DNA of 64,000 nucleotides from Microvirga ossetica (GCF_002741015.1 NZ_CP016616.1:231501-295500); one strand, 5' to 3'; shown: positions 9,530 through 18,855, numbered from the stretch's first letter. Notes: a model not told the origin generated them from the letters alone. Program-made: numbers and translations.

Positions 9530-10057
9530 TCAGGCGATTTCCTTCAAAGGACCCGTCTCTCGACCGGTTTCCCCCTTGTCCTTGCGGATGACGCTGATCG
9601 AGCCGTCGCCTTCGATGAAGGCCTTCTTCACCTCGGAGCAATGCTCGATCCCCTGCTGGCGAAGCTGGCTGTTCAGCTCCTCCGTCGTGATCATCTCCTT
9701 CTGCATGTTGCGCAGCAGCATCTTTCCGTCCTCGATCAACGGCAGCGGCGGCGGACGGGTCAGGCGCTGGAAGGTGGGGAATCGGTAGCCGAGCCAGTCG
9801 ATAGCGAAGTTCCAGAACACGATGGTGAGAACCAGGATCGCCCCCTCCGTGATCGACTTGTACTCGTTCGCCATGGCATTCTGGGCCGCGTCGGCGATCA
9901 GGACGATCACCAGCAGGTCCGCCACGCCGATCACGCCGGTCTGCCGCTTGAGAAGGAACCGGAGGATCAGGAACAGCATGATGTAAGTGCAGGTGCCCCG
10001 CACGATGACCTCGAGGATCGAGTTGGTCGGTATGAAAATCTGCTGCCAGTCGATCAT
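9530..10057 (-). CDS. DUF421 (YetF/YcaP-type) membrane protein
   Basis: 175 residues. Two or three N-terminal membrane segments (TYIMLFLILRFLL, VADLLVIVLIADAAQNAM, AILVLTIVFWNFAIDWL) precede a cytoplasmic domain of the DUF421 type, with LPLIEDGKMLLRNMQKEMITTEELNSQL, the usual family core. The function of the family is unclear; some members in Bacillus affect spore properties. It lies 24 bp after the small membrane protein gene of the oxidase cluster and could be cotranscribed with it, but nothing links it functionally to respiration. Confidence 0.88.
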   Translation of the reverse strand: MIDWQQIFIPTNSILEVIVRGTCTYIMLFLILRFLLKRQTGVIGVADLLVIVLIADAAQNAMANEYKSITEGAILVLTIVFWNFAIDWLGYRFPTFQRLTRPPPLPLIEDGKMLLRNMQKEMITTEELNSQLRQQGIEHCSEVKKAFIEGDGSISVIRKDKGETGRETGPLKEIA

Positions 10058-10081
10058 CGTCGAACCTCATGCTGCCTGCGT

Positions 10082-10441
10082 CTAAGCGCAGGCCGGAAGG
10101 ATGAAGGCGGGGATGCCCTGCCACAGGATCACGATCAGGGAGAAGCCATTGATGAGGACACCTGTCTGGATCATGAATCGGTCCGCGGGGGAGGTCTGCC
10201 GTGCCTCCGTCCATCGGTATTCCCACAGCGACCATGCGAACGCGGCCCCAGTGCCGGCGAGCGCCGCGAGGGTCGCGATCAGGATGCTCGCCTGAACGAT
10301 GCCCAGGCCGAGAAGCGTCGCATTCGCCCATTCCCGGCCGCACAGGGTCGACGTCGCGCCGTAGACGAGCGTGAACTGCAGGGCCCAGGCGATGAGGCCG
10401 GCGAGCATCAGAAGGACCTGCCCTGTCCGGAGCGCCGTCAT
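10082..10441 (-). CDS. Small membrane protein of the caa3 oxidase cluster, unknown
   Basis: 119 residues with three hydrophobic segments (VLLMLAGLIAWALQFTLVYG; ASILIATLAALAGTGAAFAW; IQTGVLINGFSLIVILWQGI). It starts two bases after the coxA-coxIII fusion ends, so it is translated from the same message. The position is where many bacteria encode a small subunit IV-like or assembly protein, but I see no recognisable subunit IV signature. A cysteine pair (STLC and the terminal PACA) is present. It is likely an accessory subunit of the oxidase or of its junction with Alternative Complex III; this is inference from context only. Confidence 0.8.
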   Translation of the reverse strand: MTALRTGQVLLMLAGLIAWALQFTLVYGATSTLCGREWANATLLGLGIVQASILIATLAALAGTGAAFAWSLWEYRWTEARQTSPADRFMIQTGVLINGFSLIVILWQGIPAFILPACA

Positions 10442-10443
10442 CG

Positions 10444-13011
10444 TCAGGCGCCTCCGGTCAGGCGCGGGAAGCCGTGAACCACCGCGATGCCGACGAGCCC
10501 CTGGCCGACCGTGTAGTACCAGAAGAGCATGGTGTTATCGAAGGTCGTCCGGCGCACGCTGTCGAGCTTGCCGGTGAGCCAGCGGGCGATCGTATAGAGG
10601 CCCATGATCAGCGTCGTGAGCACGAAGAAGATCTGGTACGACACGATGGCGTAGACGGCGGAGGCATAGGCATGGGCCGAGGGGCTCAAACCCGCCCGCC
10701 ACTGCGCCGCGAGATCGGCGGCGGACGCCGCCGACACCAGCACGAGGGCAACGCCCATGAGAACCGGCACGGAGCGCGGGCTGTGGCGATCCTCCCCCCG
10801 CAGCCTGCCGCCTGCGCGGGCGATCAGGGCAGCGCTCGCGACATAGAGCGCCGCGGCGGTGGCGGGCCAGACCCAGTGCGGAAGCGTGAAGCCCTGGAGA
10901 GGCCAGGCGCTCGGGTTGACCAGCCACAGGAAGAGGTAGGAGAAGATCATGCAGGTGAAGACCATGCCTGAGACCACCATGAGGACGATCATCGCCCACC
11001 AGGAATGGTTCATCGGTCCCGCGACATAGACAGGCAGCACGATCCCGCCGCCGATATCGGCGGGCGGGCGGGTCGGACCGGGATCGGTTTCCCACAGCCA
11101 CCAGATGACGCAGCCGATGGCGAGCACGCCGCAGACGACCGAGGGGATCACCAGTTTCACGGTGAGAAGCAGGAAGAAGGCGGCCGTGAAGACCGCCGCC
11201 AGAAGCGGCTGCCATCCGGCTCCCGGGATCTGCAGGATGTATTGCGGGCGCGCGTCGAACGGGCTCGTCACCAGCGCCTCGCGCCCGCCCGTCGCCGTGC
11301 CGGGAAGGTAATAGCGCCCCTCCTCCACATCCTTCGAAAGGTTCGGCTGATCCCATAACGGCTCGCGGCTGACGACGGCCGGTATGCTGCGGGTCGCGTA
11401 TTGCCCGTTCGGCAGCCATTCGAGCGTTCCCGCATTCCAGACATTGCCCGCATTGTCCTCGCTCGCGAACCGGAACTTGCGGGCGAGATCGTAGAGGAAG
11501 ATCGCCACACCGGCGGCGATCATGAACGAGCCGATGGTGGAGACGAGGTTGAGTGCGTCCCACCCCATGCCGACCGGATAGGTGTAGACCCGCCGCGGCA
11601 TGCCGATGAGGCCGGTGATGTGCATCGGCAGAAAGGTCACGTTGACCCCGAGGAACATGAGCCCGAACACCCAGCGCCCGAGGCGCTCCGACAGGGCGTG
11701 CTTGCTCGCCACCGGGATCCAGTAATAGAAGGCCGCGAAGAGCGGGAACACCATGCCGCCGATGAGCACGTAGTGGAGATGCGCCACCACGAAGTAGCTG
11801 TCATGCGCCTGCCAGTCGAAGGGCGCCATGGCGACCATCACGCCGGTGAGGCCGCCCAGCGTGAAGATGAACAGGAAGCCGATGACGAAAAGCGACGGCG
11901 TGGTGAGCTTCATCCGACCCGATGCGATGGTAGCGATCCAGGCGAAGACCTGGATGCCGCTCGGCACCGCCACCGCCGTGCTCGCCGCAGAGAAGAAGCT
12001 CAGGGACATCTTCGGCAGGCCCGTCGCGAACATGTGGTGGACCCACAGGCCGAAGGACAGAAAGCCCGTGGCGATCAGTGCGAGCACGACCAGCCGGTAG
12101 CCGACGAGCGGCGTCTGCGCCATGGCGGGCACGATCATCGAGACCATGCCGGTCGCCGGCAGGAAGATGATGTAGACCTCCGGGTGGCCGAAGAACCAGA
12201 ACAGGTGCTGCCACAGCAGCGGATCCCCGCCCCTCTCGGCGATGAAGAACGGCCAGTCGAAGGCGCGCTCCATCTCGAGCAGCAGCGTGCCGAGAATGAT
12301 CGCCGGAAAGCCGATGACGATCATGACCGCGAAGACCAGCATGGCCCAGGAATAGACCGGAAGCTTGTCGAGGCTCATCCCGACGGCGCGGGTCTTCATC
12401 ACGCCGACGATGATCTCGATGGCCCCCGCGATGGCCGAGATCTCGATGAAGCCGATGCCGAGGAGCCACCAGTCGGCGTTGTCGGCGGGCGAGTATTTGG
12501 TGCTCGTGAGAGGCGGATACATGAACCAGCCGCCGTTGGGGGCAAGGCCGAAGAAGATCGTGCCGAAGAACACGAGTCCGCCGACGAAATAGGCCCAGAA
12601 GGCATAGGCCGAGAGGCGCGGAAACGGCAGGTCGCGCGCAGCCTGCATGTTCGGCAGAAGGTAGACGCTCGCCGCCTCCACCGCAGGCACGGCGAAGAGG
12701 AACATCATCACCGTGCCGTGCATGGTGAAGAGCTGGTTGTAGAGATCGTGGCCGACGAGGTCGCTTTCCGGCACCGCCAGCTGGGCGCGCATGATCAGCG
12801 CCAGGATCCCGGCCAGAATGAAGAACAGGAAGGCCGTGCCCACATACCACAGGCCGACATAGGTGTTGTTGACGTCGGTGATGAAGCTGATGCCGCGCGG
12901 CGACTTCCAGGCCCGCTTGAGCGCCTCGAGTTCGCCCGCCGGACGCGGCAGGGCATTCGGCAGCTCGGGCTCCCGGCGCTCGAAGGCTTCGGGGCGCTCG
13001 GGTGCGTTCAT
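10444..13011 (-). CDS. ctaD: Cytochrome c oxidase subunit I fused to subunit III (caa3-type)
   Basis: An 855-residue fusion. The first two thirds are heme-copper oxidase subunit I: HGTVMMFLF (heme a ligand), WFFGHPEVYI with the CuB histidine and cross-linked tyrosine, HHMF (CuB histidines) and VVAHLHYVLIGG (heme histidines). A linker follows, then a subunit III-like membrane domain starting near MNHSWWAMIVLMVVSGMVF. Such I-III fusions are known in caa3 oxidases. It reduces oxygen to water and pumps protons in the cytoplasmic membrane. The ATG at 13011 overlaps the coxB stop by four bases; the longer frame to 13239 is an artefact reading into coxB. Confidence 0.95.
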   Translation of the reverse strand: MNAPERPEAFERREPELPNALPRPAGELEALKRAWKSPRGISFITDVNNTYVGLWYVGTAFLFFILAGILALIMRAQLAVPESDLVGHDLYNQLFTMHGTVMMFLFAVPAVEAASVYLLPNMQAARDLPFPRLSAYAFWAYFVGGLVFFGTIFFGLAPNGGWFMYPPLTSTKYSPADNADWWLLGIGFIEISAIAGAIEIIVGVMKTRAVGMSLDKLPVYSWAMLVFAVMIVIGFPAIILGTLLLEMERAFDWPFFIAERGGDPLLWQHLFWFFGHPEVYIIFLPATGMVSMIVPAMAQTPLVGYRLVVLALIATGFLSFGLWVHHMFATGLPKMSLSFFSAASTAVAVPSGIQVFAWIATIASGRMKLTTPSLFVIGFLFIFTLGGLTGVMVAMAPFDWQAHDSYFVVAHLHYVLIGGMVFPLFAAFYYWIPVASKHALSERLGRWVFGLMFLGVNVTFLPMHITGLIGMPRRVYTYPVGMGWDALNLVSTIGSFMIAAGVAIFLYDLARKFRFASEDNAGNVWNAGTLEWLPNGQYATRSIPAVVSREPLWDQPNLSKDVEEGRYYLPGTATGGREALVTSPFDARPQYILQIPGAGWQPLLAAVFTAAFFLLLTVKLVIPSVVCGVLAIGCVIWWLWETDPGPTRPPADIGGGIVLPVYVAGPMNHSWWAMIVLMVVSGMVFTCMIFSYLFLWLVNPSAWPLQGFTLPHWVWPATAAALYVASAALIARAGGRLRGEDRHSPRSVPVLMGVALVLVSAASAADLAAQWRAGLSPSAHAYASAVYAIVSYQIFFVLTTLIMGLYTIARWLTGKLDSVRRTTFDNTMLFWYYTVGQGLVGIAVVHGFPRLTGGA

Positions 13012-14036
13012 TTCAGGCTCTCCAGATAGCCGGCGAGAGCTCTCAGATCCTCGCCCGTGAACGACCCGTAAGAGGGCATGCGCACGCCCGGCTTGATGTG
13101 CTGCGTGTTGGCGATCCAGCCCGCGAGCGTGCCGATATTGTTGGGAAACTGTCCCGCGCCGATGGTGCGGCGGCTGCCCACATGGGTCAGATCCGGCCCG
13201 AAACGCCCATCGGCTTCCGTGCCGCGTACCACATGGCACGAGCCGCAGCCGCCGGCGCGGAACAGCTCACGCCCGCGCACGAGCAGTGACAGGTCCGGCT
13301 CCGGCGCCGGCTTCGCCTGGTTTTCGCGCCACGCCTCGAAGGCAGCCGGTTCGAGCGCGACCACGTCGAAGGCCATGCGCGCATGCTGATCGCCGCAGAA
13401 TTCGGCGCAGACGCCGCGATAGATGCCGGGCCGTTCGGCCGTGAAGTTGAGGCGGTTGAGCCGCCCGGGGATCATGTCGATCTTGCCGCCGAAGTTCGGA
13501 ATCCAGAAGCTGTGGATCACGTCCGCCGCCGTCACGGACAGGGCAATGGGACTGCCGACCGGCACGACGATCTCGTTCGCGGTGGAGAATGCGGGACGCC
13601 CGCCCTCGCCCAGGTAGCGCACCCGCCACCAATATTGCTCGCCGATCACCTCGATGGGGAGCGCACCCGCCTTCGGCACGTCGGTGTCGCGCATGACGAT
13701 GAGCCCATAGGGCAACAGCATCGACAGGACGATAATCGGAAAGGCCAATCCGCCCAAGACGATGGTGTTACGGCCGCCGAGCCAGGCCCGGCGTTCGGGC
13801 GGCGCGAAGATGGCGTAGATCAGCAGTCCGGTGACGGCGAAAAAGATCAGGGTCGCGCCCACCGTCATGATCACGGTGAGCCCGTAGATCCGCAGCGCGT
13901 CGTCGCCCGCCGGATCGAGCGCCGACTGGACGCCGCTGCAGCCCGCGACGGCCAGCGCGCACGAGAGCGCGCCCGAACGCCTCGCCCAGGTGCGCAGCCG
14001 CCATCGAGGGCAATGCCGGGTCGCCTCGAACTCCAT
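13008..14036 (-). CDS. coxB: Cytochrome c oxidase subunit II with C-terminal cytochrome c domain, lipoprotein
   Basis: 342 residues. The N-terminus has a lipobox (LAVAGC), so the mature protein is probably lipid-anchored. Two membrane segments follow, then the cupredoxin domain with the CuA motif CAEFCGDQHARM, then a cytochrome c domain with CGSCH and a distal methionine (VRMPSYG). This makes the oxidase caa3-type: electrons enter through the fused heme c. The ATG at 14036 gives the natural signal region; the longer frame to 14702 only mirrors ctaG on the other strand. It diverges from ctaG with about 45 bp between the starts. Confidence 0.94.
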   Translation of the reverse strand: MEFEATRHCPRWRLRTWARRSGALSCALAVAGCSGVQSALDPAGDDALRIYGLTVIMTVGATLIFFAVTGLLIYAIFAPPERRAWLGGRNTIVLGGLAFPIIVLSMLLPYGLIVMRDTDVPKAGALPIEVIGEQYWWRVRYLGEGGRPAFSTANEIVVPVGSPIALSVTAADVIHSFWIPNFGGKIDMIPGRLNRLNFTAERPGIYRGVCAEFCGDQHARMAFDVVALEPAAFEAWRENQAKPAPEPDLSLLVRGRELFRAGGCGSCHVVRGTEADGRFGPDLTHVGSRRTIGAGQFPNNIGTLAGWIANTQHIKPGVRMPSYGSFTGEDLRALAGYLESLK

Positions 14037-14081
14037 CCGCCCTACATCGGTCTTGCATGCATTGAACGGATAAGCTTGGCC

Positions 14082-15059
14082 GTGAGAGTTGGTTCCCTCG
14101 AGAAGTTCTACCCTGGACCTCCCAAAGCGGCTCTCGGCCTCGCATCCGCCCTGGCCTTCCTGACGAACCGTCCTGCCCTCGCCCACGGAACCGCGCCTCA
14201 CGGGCCGGCAGACCTCTGGCATTCCTGGCAGGCCGATCCGCTGGTCACAATCCCCCTCCTCGTCTCGAGCCTGCTCTTCGCCCGAGGCACATGGCGGCTG
14301 AGGTCGGACCTCGGACGGTTCCCGCCCGGTTTCGGTCCGCCGCAGGTCCTCTGCTTCGGCGCGGGGATCGTACTGCTGATCGTCGCCCTCCTGTCGCCGC
14401 TGGAGGGGCTCTCGAAGCTGCTTCTGTCGGCGCACATGGTGCAGCACATTCTCCTGATCGCGATCGCTCCCCCCTTGCTTGTGCTCGGCAAGCCCGAAGT
14501 CGCGTGGCTCTGGGCCCTCCCCGAATCCTGGCGGCGCGGCCTTGCGCGCCAGAGGGGAACGCGATCGGTGTTGGCGTTCCTTGCTCCCTGCGCAAGACCT
14601 GTCCCCGCGGCACTGATCCATATGGGCACCTTGTGGATCTGGCACAGCCCGGCGCTCTTCGATGCCGCCTTGGAATCCAACCTGGTTCACTGGCTGGAGC
14701 ATGTGCTGTTCTTCGGCACCGCGCTCCTATTCTGGCGCGGGGTGATCAAGGCCCGCTCGGGACGCGAGGCCGCAGCGGGCGCGCTCATCGCCTGCTTCAT
14801 CACGCTGCTGCAGAGCGGCCTCCTGAGCGCACTCCTCAGCTTCGCGCGCGAAGCCCTTTATCACACGCCCAATACGGCCGTTTGGGGACTGACGGCTCTG
14901 GAAGATCAGCAATTGGCAGGCGCTATCATGTCGCTTCCGATGTGCGGGATCTATCTCCTCACCGGGCTCGCCATGGCGCTGCGCCTTGTCACGCCGCGCA
15001 GGGAACGGAGGCGGCATCTGCCGGTTCCCCCGTCGAGCCTCCTGAAGCAGAGCCCATGA
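14082..15059 (+). CDS. ctaG: Cytochrome c oxidase assembly protein CtaG (caa3-type)
   Basis: A multi-pass membrane protein of the caa3_CtaG family, about 325 residues. Features of the family are the histidines in SAHMVQHILLIAIAPPLL, the GTLWIWHSPALFDAAL segment and the closing MSLPMCGIYLLTGLAMA. CtaG in Bacillus is needed for a functional caa3 oxidase, probably for CuB insertion. There is no ATG near the true N-terminus; GTG at 14082 (or TTG at 14076) fits best and leaves a short spacer to the divergent coxB. The very long upstream extension to 13383 is only the complement of coxB. The stop overlaps the next ATG by four bases. Confidence 0.9.
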   Translation: MRVGSLEKFYPGPPKAALGLASALAFLTNRPALAHGTAPHGPADLWHSWQADPLVTIPLLVSSLLFARGTWRLRSDLGRFPPGFGPPQVLCFGAGIVLLIVALLSPLEGLSKLLLSAHMVQHILLIAIAPPLLVLGKPEVAWLWALPESWRRGLARQRGTRSVLAFLAPCARPVPAALIHMGTLWIWHSPALFDAALESNLVHWLEHVLFFGTALLFWRGVIKARSGREAAAGALIACFITLLQSGLLSALLSFAREALYHTPNTAVWGLTALEDQQLAGAIMSLPMCGIYLLTGLAMALRLVTPRRERRRHLPVPPSSLLKQSP

Positions 15060-15601
15060 CTCCATCCGCCCTCGTCCGCTCCCTGATCGTCCCGCTCCTC
15101 ACGGGACTGTCCGCCTGCGGCGAAGCGCAGGATCAGGCCTCGATCCTCGCGATATCCGGCGGCGATCCCGAGCGCGGGCATGGGCTCATTCAGTCCTATG
15201 GCTGCGGCACCTGTCATATCGTCGAGGGCGTCAGAGGGGCCAGAGGCCAGGTCGGCCCGCGCCTCGAGGGCTACGCCCAGCAGCATCTCCTTGCAGGATT
15301 CCTGCCGAACACGCCGAGCAACCTGATCGCCTGGCTGATGGATCCCGTGGCGCTCAAGCCGCGGACGGGCATGCCGTCCCAGGGCGTTACGGAGGCGGAG
15401 GCGCGGCACATCGCGGCTTATCTCTATACGCTCGGCGACGGCGGGGTCCGGGTCTATCCGCCCGATCCTCCGCTCCCGCTGCGCGGAGACAACGAAGTCG
15501 CTGCCGACCTGCCGCACCCTGCTTCGCCGCCATCCGAGACGGCGCCGCGCACGCGCCGCATCGTACCCAATCAACCTTCGACAGCACAGTCGGGCAGCTA
15601 G
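15056..15601 (+). CDS. c-type cytochrome lipoprotein
   Basis: 181 residues with an N-terminal lipobox (LTGLSAC) and a single heme motif CGTCH at about residue 43. The likely distal methionine is in RTGMPSQGV. The C-terminal 50 residues are proline-rich and disordered. It should face the periplasm, anchored by lipid, as an electron carrier between Alternative Complex III and the oxidase or as an extra oxidase donor. It overlaps ctaG by four bases (ATGA) and meets actF tail to tail, the stop codons overlapping by four bases. Confidence 0.88.
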   Translation: MTPSALVRSLIVPLLTGLSACGEAQDQASILAISGGDPERGHGLIQSYGCGTCHIVEGVRGARGQVGPRLEGYAQQHLLAGFLPNTPSNLIAWLMDPVALKPRTGMPSQGVTEAEARHIAAYLYTLGDGGVRVYPPDPPLPLRGDNEVAADLPHPASPPSETAPRTRRIVPNQPSTAQSGS

Positions 15602-16548
15602 GGCTCCGCCAACGCCTCTTCCGCATAGGTCGGACGCGAGCGCATTGCGACGACATAGGCGGCGGTCCACAGGGCGGCCGCTCCGAGCATCAGGCCGAGT
15701 TCGAGCCAGGATGGCGTCCCCTTGGGCTGCAAAATCCAGAGCATATGCGTGCCGTGATACAGGAGCGCCAACGCGCTCCCGATGATCATGCCGAGACGGC
15801 TCACGCCCGAGGGCACCAGCACCACGATAGCGATCAGCATCAGCAGATGGGAGGCGGTCACCAGATGCAGGTTCTGCGGATCGGAACGCTGCAGGTACCA
15901 TCCCGCTCCGGCGGGCAAGTCGGCGAGCCAGACGATCACGAATTGCGAGAACCACGTCCAGATTGTCAGCAAAGCCAGTGTCAGCAGCGCCCGTTCCAGG
16001 CTCTTCATGCGCGTCGGCGAAGCGTGCTCCGCCCCGAGCAGCGTCACCAAAATCGCGCATGCAAGCGCCGCGAGAATCTGATTGAGCCCATAGGCGAAGC
16101 CGAACAGGGTCGACCACCAATGCGGATCGCGCGAGAGAACCCAGTCATAGGCCGCAAAGCTCATGATCGGTGTCAGCAGGGCAAGGCCGATGGCGCTTAC
16201 CTTCCGGACCTGCCGGGTGCGCACCAGCCAGAACGCCAGCCCGGTGCAGGCGAGAAGGTAGAAGGCGCTTCTCAGAAGATAGAAGCCCGGGCTCAGGAAG
16301 GCAGCACGCAGCGGCGGCAGATCGGTTCTCTGGCTCGCCCAGGGAAAGAGGCTTTCGAGACCGAAGGCGAGCGGGATTCCGAACAGGATCAGCAGAGGCA
16401 GGGTCAGCGCAGCAGCCTCGAGCTCGGCCCGCACGGGCGCAAGCCAGTGTTCGTCCATGAGATGGCCGAGCATCAGCGCGGCAAGGCTGCCCATCGCCAG
16501 TCCGGACAGGGACACGAAGACGAGATAGAGAGCCTCCATCGCGCTCAT
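15598..16548 (-). CDS. actF: Alternative Complex III subunit ActF-like membrane protein
   Basis: 316 residues, about ten membrane segments. This is the last gene of a six-gene set whose order matches actA-F. ActF is a shorter relative of ActC and forms part of the membrane core of the quinol:cytochrome c/oxidase oxidoreductase. Recognisable stretches include SFAAYDWVLSRDPHWWSTLFG, typical for the ActF family. The start overlaps the actE stop by four bases, and the stop overlaps the convergent cytochrome gene by four bases. Confidence 0.88.
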   Translation of the reverse strand: MSAMEALYLVFVSLSGLAMGSLAALMLGHLMDEHWLAPVRAELEAAALTLPLLILFGIPLAFGLESLFPWASQRTDLPPLRAAFLSPGFYLLRSAFYLLACTGLAFWLVRTRQVRKVSAIGLALLTPIMSFAAYDWVLSRDPHWWSTLFGFAYGLNQILAALACAILVTLLGAEHASPTRMKSLERALLTLALLTIWTWFSQFVIVWLADLPAGAGWYLQRSDPQNLHLVTASHLLMLIAIVVLVPSGVSRLGMIIGSALALLYHGTHMLWILQPKGTPSWLELGLMLGAAALWTAAYVVAMRSRPTYAEEALAEP

Positions 16549-17018
16549 GGATCGGCCCCACCCTCAGCCTGCAACCGCTTCACATGGTGAGCGATGGCCC
16601 ACCTGTCTTCCGGCAGAACGCGGTCCGCATAGGGAAACATCCGACCCCGTCCCCGGGTGATCACGCCGACGATCTGTTCCGGCGAATACAGGCGAAGACG
16701 CTCGTCGAGATAGGATGGAGGCGAGGGGAGACCGCGGGATACGACCGTCCCGTCCCCTCGCCCCCTCGGGCCGTGACAGGGCGTGCAGAACACCCGGAAC
16801 CGGCCTTCGCCCCGCGCCAGGAGTTCGGGCGTGACCGCAGGCCCGGGAGGTGCGAGGGCCGCCTGCCGCGCGGCCGATCCTCTGGAAATGGTGCCGGGAG
16901 GAAGCGGGACATAGGCTCTCTGCACGGCGCGGGTCGAGGCGACCGCGTCCCGCTGCTCGGTTCCGGAATCGCAGGCCGCCAGCAGGGACAGGCCGATGAA
17001 ACCGAGCGCTAGTCGCAT
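16545..17018 (-). CDS. actE: Alternative Complex III cytochrome c subunit ActE-like
   Basis: 157 residues with an N-terminal signal and lipobox (SLLAAC), then one heme c site CTPCHG and a distal methionine probably in GRMFPYAD. ActE is the mono-heme lipoprotein subunit of Alternative Complex III and passes electrons onward. It overlaps actD by 10 bases and actF by four. The length and motif order match family members; the region AYVPLPPGTISRG before the heme is also typical of ActE. Confidence 0.9.
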   Translation of the reverse strand: MRLALGFIGLSLLAACDSGTEQRDAVASTRAVQRAYVPLPPGTISRGSAARQAALAPPGPAVTPELLARGEGRFRVFCTPCHGPRGRGDGTVVSRGLPSPPSYLDERLRLYSPEQIVGVITRGRGRMFPYADRVLPEDRWAIAHHVKRLQAEGGADP

Positions 17019-17548
17019 CCTGACGCCTCCTGCACCGCCAGTGGCGAAAGCGTTTCCAGAAACGTCCTCGTCCCGTGCATCTCGAAAATCGGATCCTCAG
17101 CCAGGATGCAGAGGAAGAACCGGTCCTCGGATGCACGCCGGAAACCGTGCACCGCGAAGACGGGATGATGCAGGCGCGGCAGCCGCAGGATCACGAGCAG
17201 GCCGATCAGGGTCGCGGCACCGGCCCAGAGGATCGCAACGATCAGGGTGGAGGGAATGAAAGCGGGCCAGCTGTCGAGGGGTCGGCCGCCGACGTTCAGG
17301 GGATAATCGACGGCGTTCATCCAGTATTGCGACCCGTATTGCAGACCGGCGCCGACCAGGGCCGCCAGAAAGGCGATCCATGGAATGATCGTCGTGCGGA
17401 CGCCGAGTTCGTCTGCGAGCTCGGACAAAGGGAATGGGCTGAAGGCATCGAGCTTCGTGAAGCCAGCACGCCTTGCCGCCCTGACCGCCTCGATCAGGTC
17501 TTCCGGTCGGCGGAACTCCGCCATGATCCCGTAAGCCGGCTGGGTCAT
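17009..17548 (-). CDS. actD: Alternative Complex III subunit ActD (DUF3341)
   Basis: 179 residues of the DUF3341 family. The soluble N-terminal part begins with the family hallmark GIMAEFRRPEDLIEAVRAAR and KLDAFSPFP, followed by two membrane segments (IPWIAFLAALVGAGLQY and LIVAILWAGAATLIGLLVIL) and a short periplasmic or cytoplasmic tail. ActD is a structural subunit with no cofactor. The start overlaps actC by four bases and the end overlaps actE by ten, so translation of the block is coupled. Confidence 0.92.
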   Translation of the reverse strand: MTQPAYGIMAEFRRPEDLIEAVRAARRAGFTKLDAFSPFPLSELADELGVRTTIIPWIAFLAALVGAGLQYGSQYWMNAVDYPLNVGGRPLDSWPAFIPSTLIVAILWAGAATLIGLLVILRLPRLHHPVFAVHGFRRASEDRFFLCILAEDPIFEMHGTRTFLETLSPLAVQEASGCD

Positions 17549-18855
17549 GAGGACTTCTCCAGATGCTCGTCATGGCGGGTTTCGAACATCGACACGACCG
17601 GCAGGAAGCGGACGAAAAGCAGCAGGAGCGCCGTGAACAGGCCGATGGTGCCGAGGAACAGGCCGGTTTCCTCCAGGGTCGGGCTGTAGGTTCTCGAGAT
17701 CGAAGGCAGGTAATCGGTTTGCAGACCACCGACGATGATGGAGAAACGGTCGAACCAGATGCCCATCCCGATGGAGAGGCCGACGAAGACGCCGGCAACG
17801 GTGCTGTTGCGCGCAGTCTTGAACCAGAACAGCTGCGGGATCAGGATGCTGTAGACGATGGCCGTCCAGTACAGGCCGGCATAATCCCCGGTCATGCGGT
17901 TGAAGGTAGCCTCCTGGGTCATCCGCTCCGCGAGCAAGGCGGAAACGACCTCGTCGAGAAAGAGATAGCCCGACACGAGGGCGCTCGCGAGAACGAGCTT
18001 CCCGAGAAGGTCGATATCGTCCTCGTCGATATAGCGTCCGAGCCTCAGACCCCAGCGCAGCAACACGGCGACAAGGAGCACGATGGAAAGCCCTTGCGCC
18101 AGGCCGGTGGCTACGAAGTGCAGCGGCTGGCGAGTCTCGTGCCAGTCGGGCACCAGGGTCACCGCGAACTCGAACGCCACCGTGCTCTGCATGATCAGGA
18201 TCAGCGGCAGGACAAGGATGGCGACGAGCCTGTAGGCGCGCTGGTGATAGGCCCAGTGGCGCACCGAACCGCGCCAGCCCAGCGCAAAGACACCGTAGAT
18301 CCGCTGCACCGATTTGCGCCGGGCCCGGTCGCGCAGGGTCGAGAGATCGGGGATCAGGCCGACATACCATAAAAGGCTGGTGACGATGGCGTGGGTGCTG
18401 ATCGCCCAGAAATCCCACGTCAGCGTGCTGCGGAACTGCGGCCAGACCTCGAAGGTCGCAGGATAGGGAAAAGTCCAGTAGAACAGCCACGGCCGCCCGA
18501 GATGGAAGATCGGGAAAATCCCCGCGCAGATCACGGCGAAGAACGCTGCGCCTTCCGCGAAGCGGTTCACCGCCGTGCGCAGATCGTGACGCCTCAGGAC
18601 CAGGATCGCCGCGAACAGGCTCGCGCCGTTGGCGATGCCGATCCACCAGGCATAGTTGATGAGGTCGAAGCCCCAGACGAAGGGGATGTTCACGCCCCAG
18701 ACGCCCACACCCAGGATCGCGACCGAGACCAGCGTATAGCCGAGCAGCAGAACTAGAGCGCCCGATGCCAGGAGCGCGAACCACCAGACCCGGCCGAAGC
18801 GGCGGGAGAGCGGGACTTCCGCGACCGGGCTCGTGACGGCTTGGGCCTCGCTCAT
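17545..18855 (-). CDS. actC: Alternative Complex III quinol-binding membrane subunit ActC (NrfD-like)
   Basis: 436 residues, about ten membrane segments, of the NrfD/PsrC superfamily. It should hold the quinol oxidation site of Alternative Complex III. Family-like stretches include VWGVNIPFVWGFDLINYAWWIGIANGAS and the conserved ALVSGYLFLDEVVSALLAERM. It starts four bases after the actB stop. A second NrfD-like subunit (ActF) is encoded downstream, as in known complexes. Confidence 0.93.
   Translation of the reverse strand: MSEAQAVTSPVAEVPLSRRFGRVWWFALLASGALVLLLGYTLVSVAILGVGVWGVNIPFVWGFDLINYAWWIGIANGASLFAAILVLRRHDLRTAVNRFAEGAAFFAVICAGIFPIFHLGRPWLFYWTFPYPATFEVWPQFRSTLTWDFWAISTHAIVTSLLWYVGLIPDLSTLRDRARRKSVQRIYGVFALGWRGSVRHWAYHQRAYRLVAILVLPLILIMQSTVAFEFAVTLVPDWHETRQPLHFVATGLAQGLSIVLLVAVLLRWGLRLGRYIDEDDIDLLGKLVLASALVSGYLFLDEVVSALLAERMTQEATFNRMTGDYAGLYWTAIVYSILIPQLFWFKTARNSTVAGVFVGLSIGMGIWFDRFSIIVGGLQTDYLPSISRTYSPTLEETGLFLGTIGLFTALLLLFVRFLPVVSMFETRHDEHLEKSS

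Noticed and set aside
11401..13029. 542-codon plus-strand frame opposite the oxidase subunit I gene
   Set aside because: Shadow frame, very rich in His, Asp, Glu and Arg, with no motif.
13383..14081. N-terminal extension of ctaG by more than 200 codons
   Set aside because: The extension mirrors coxB on the other strand; the CtaG family begins near the chosen GTG.
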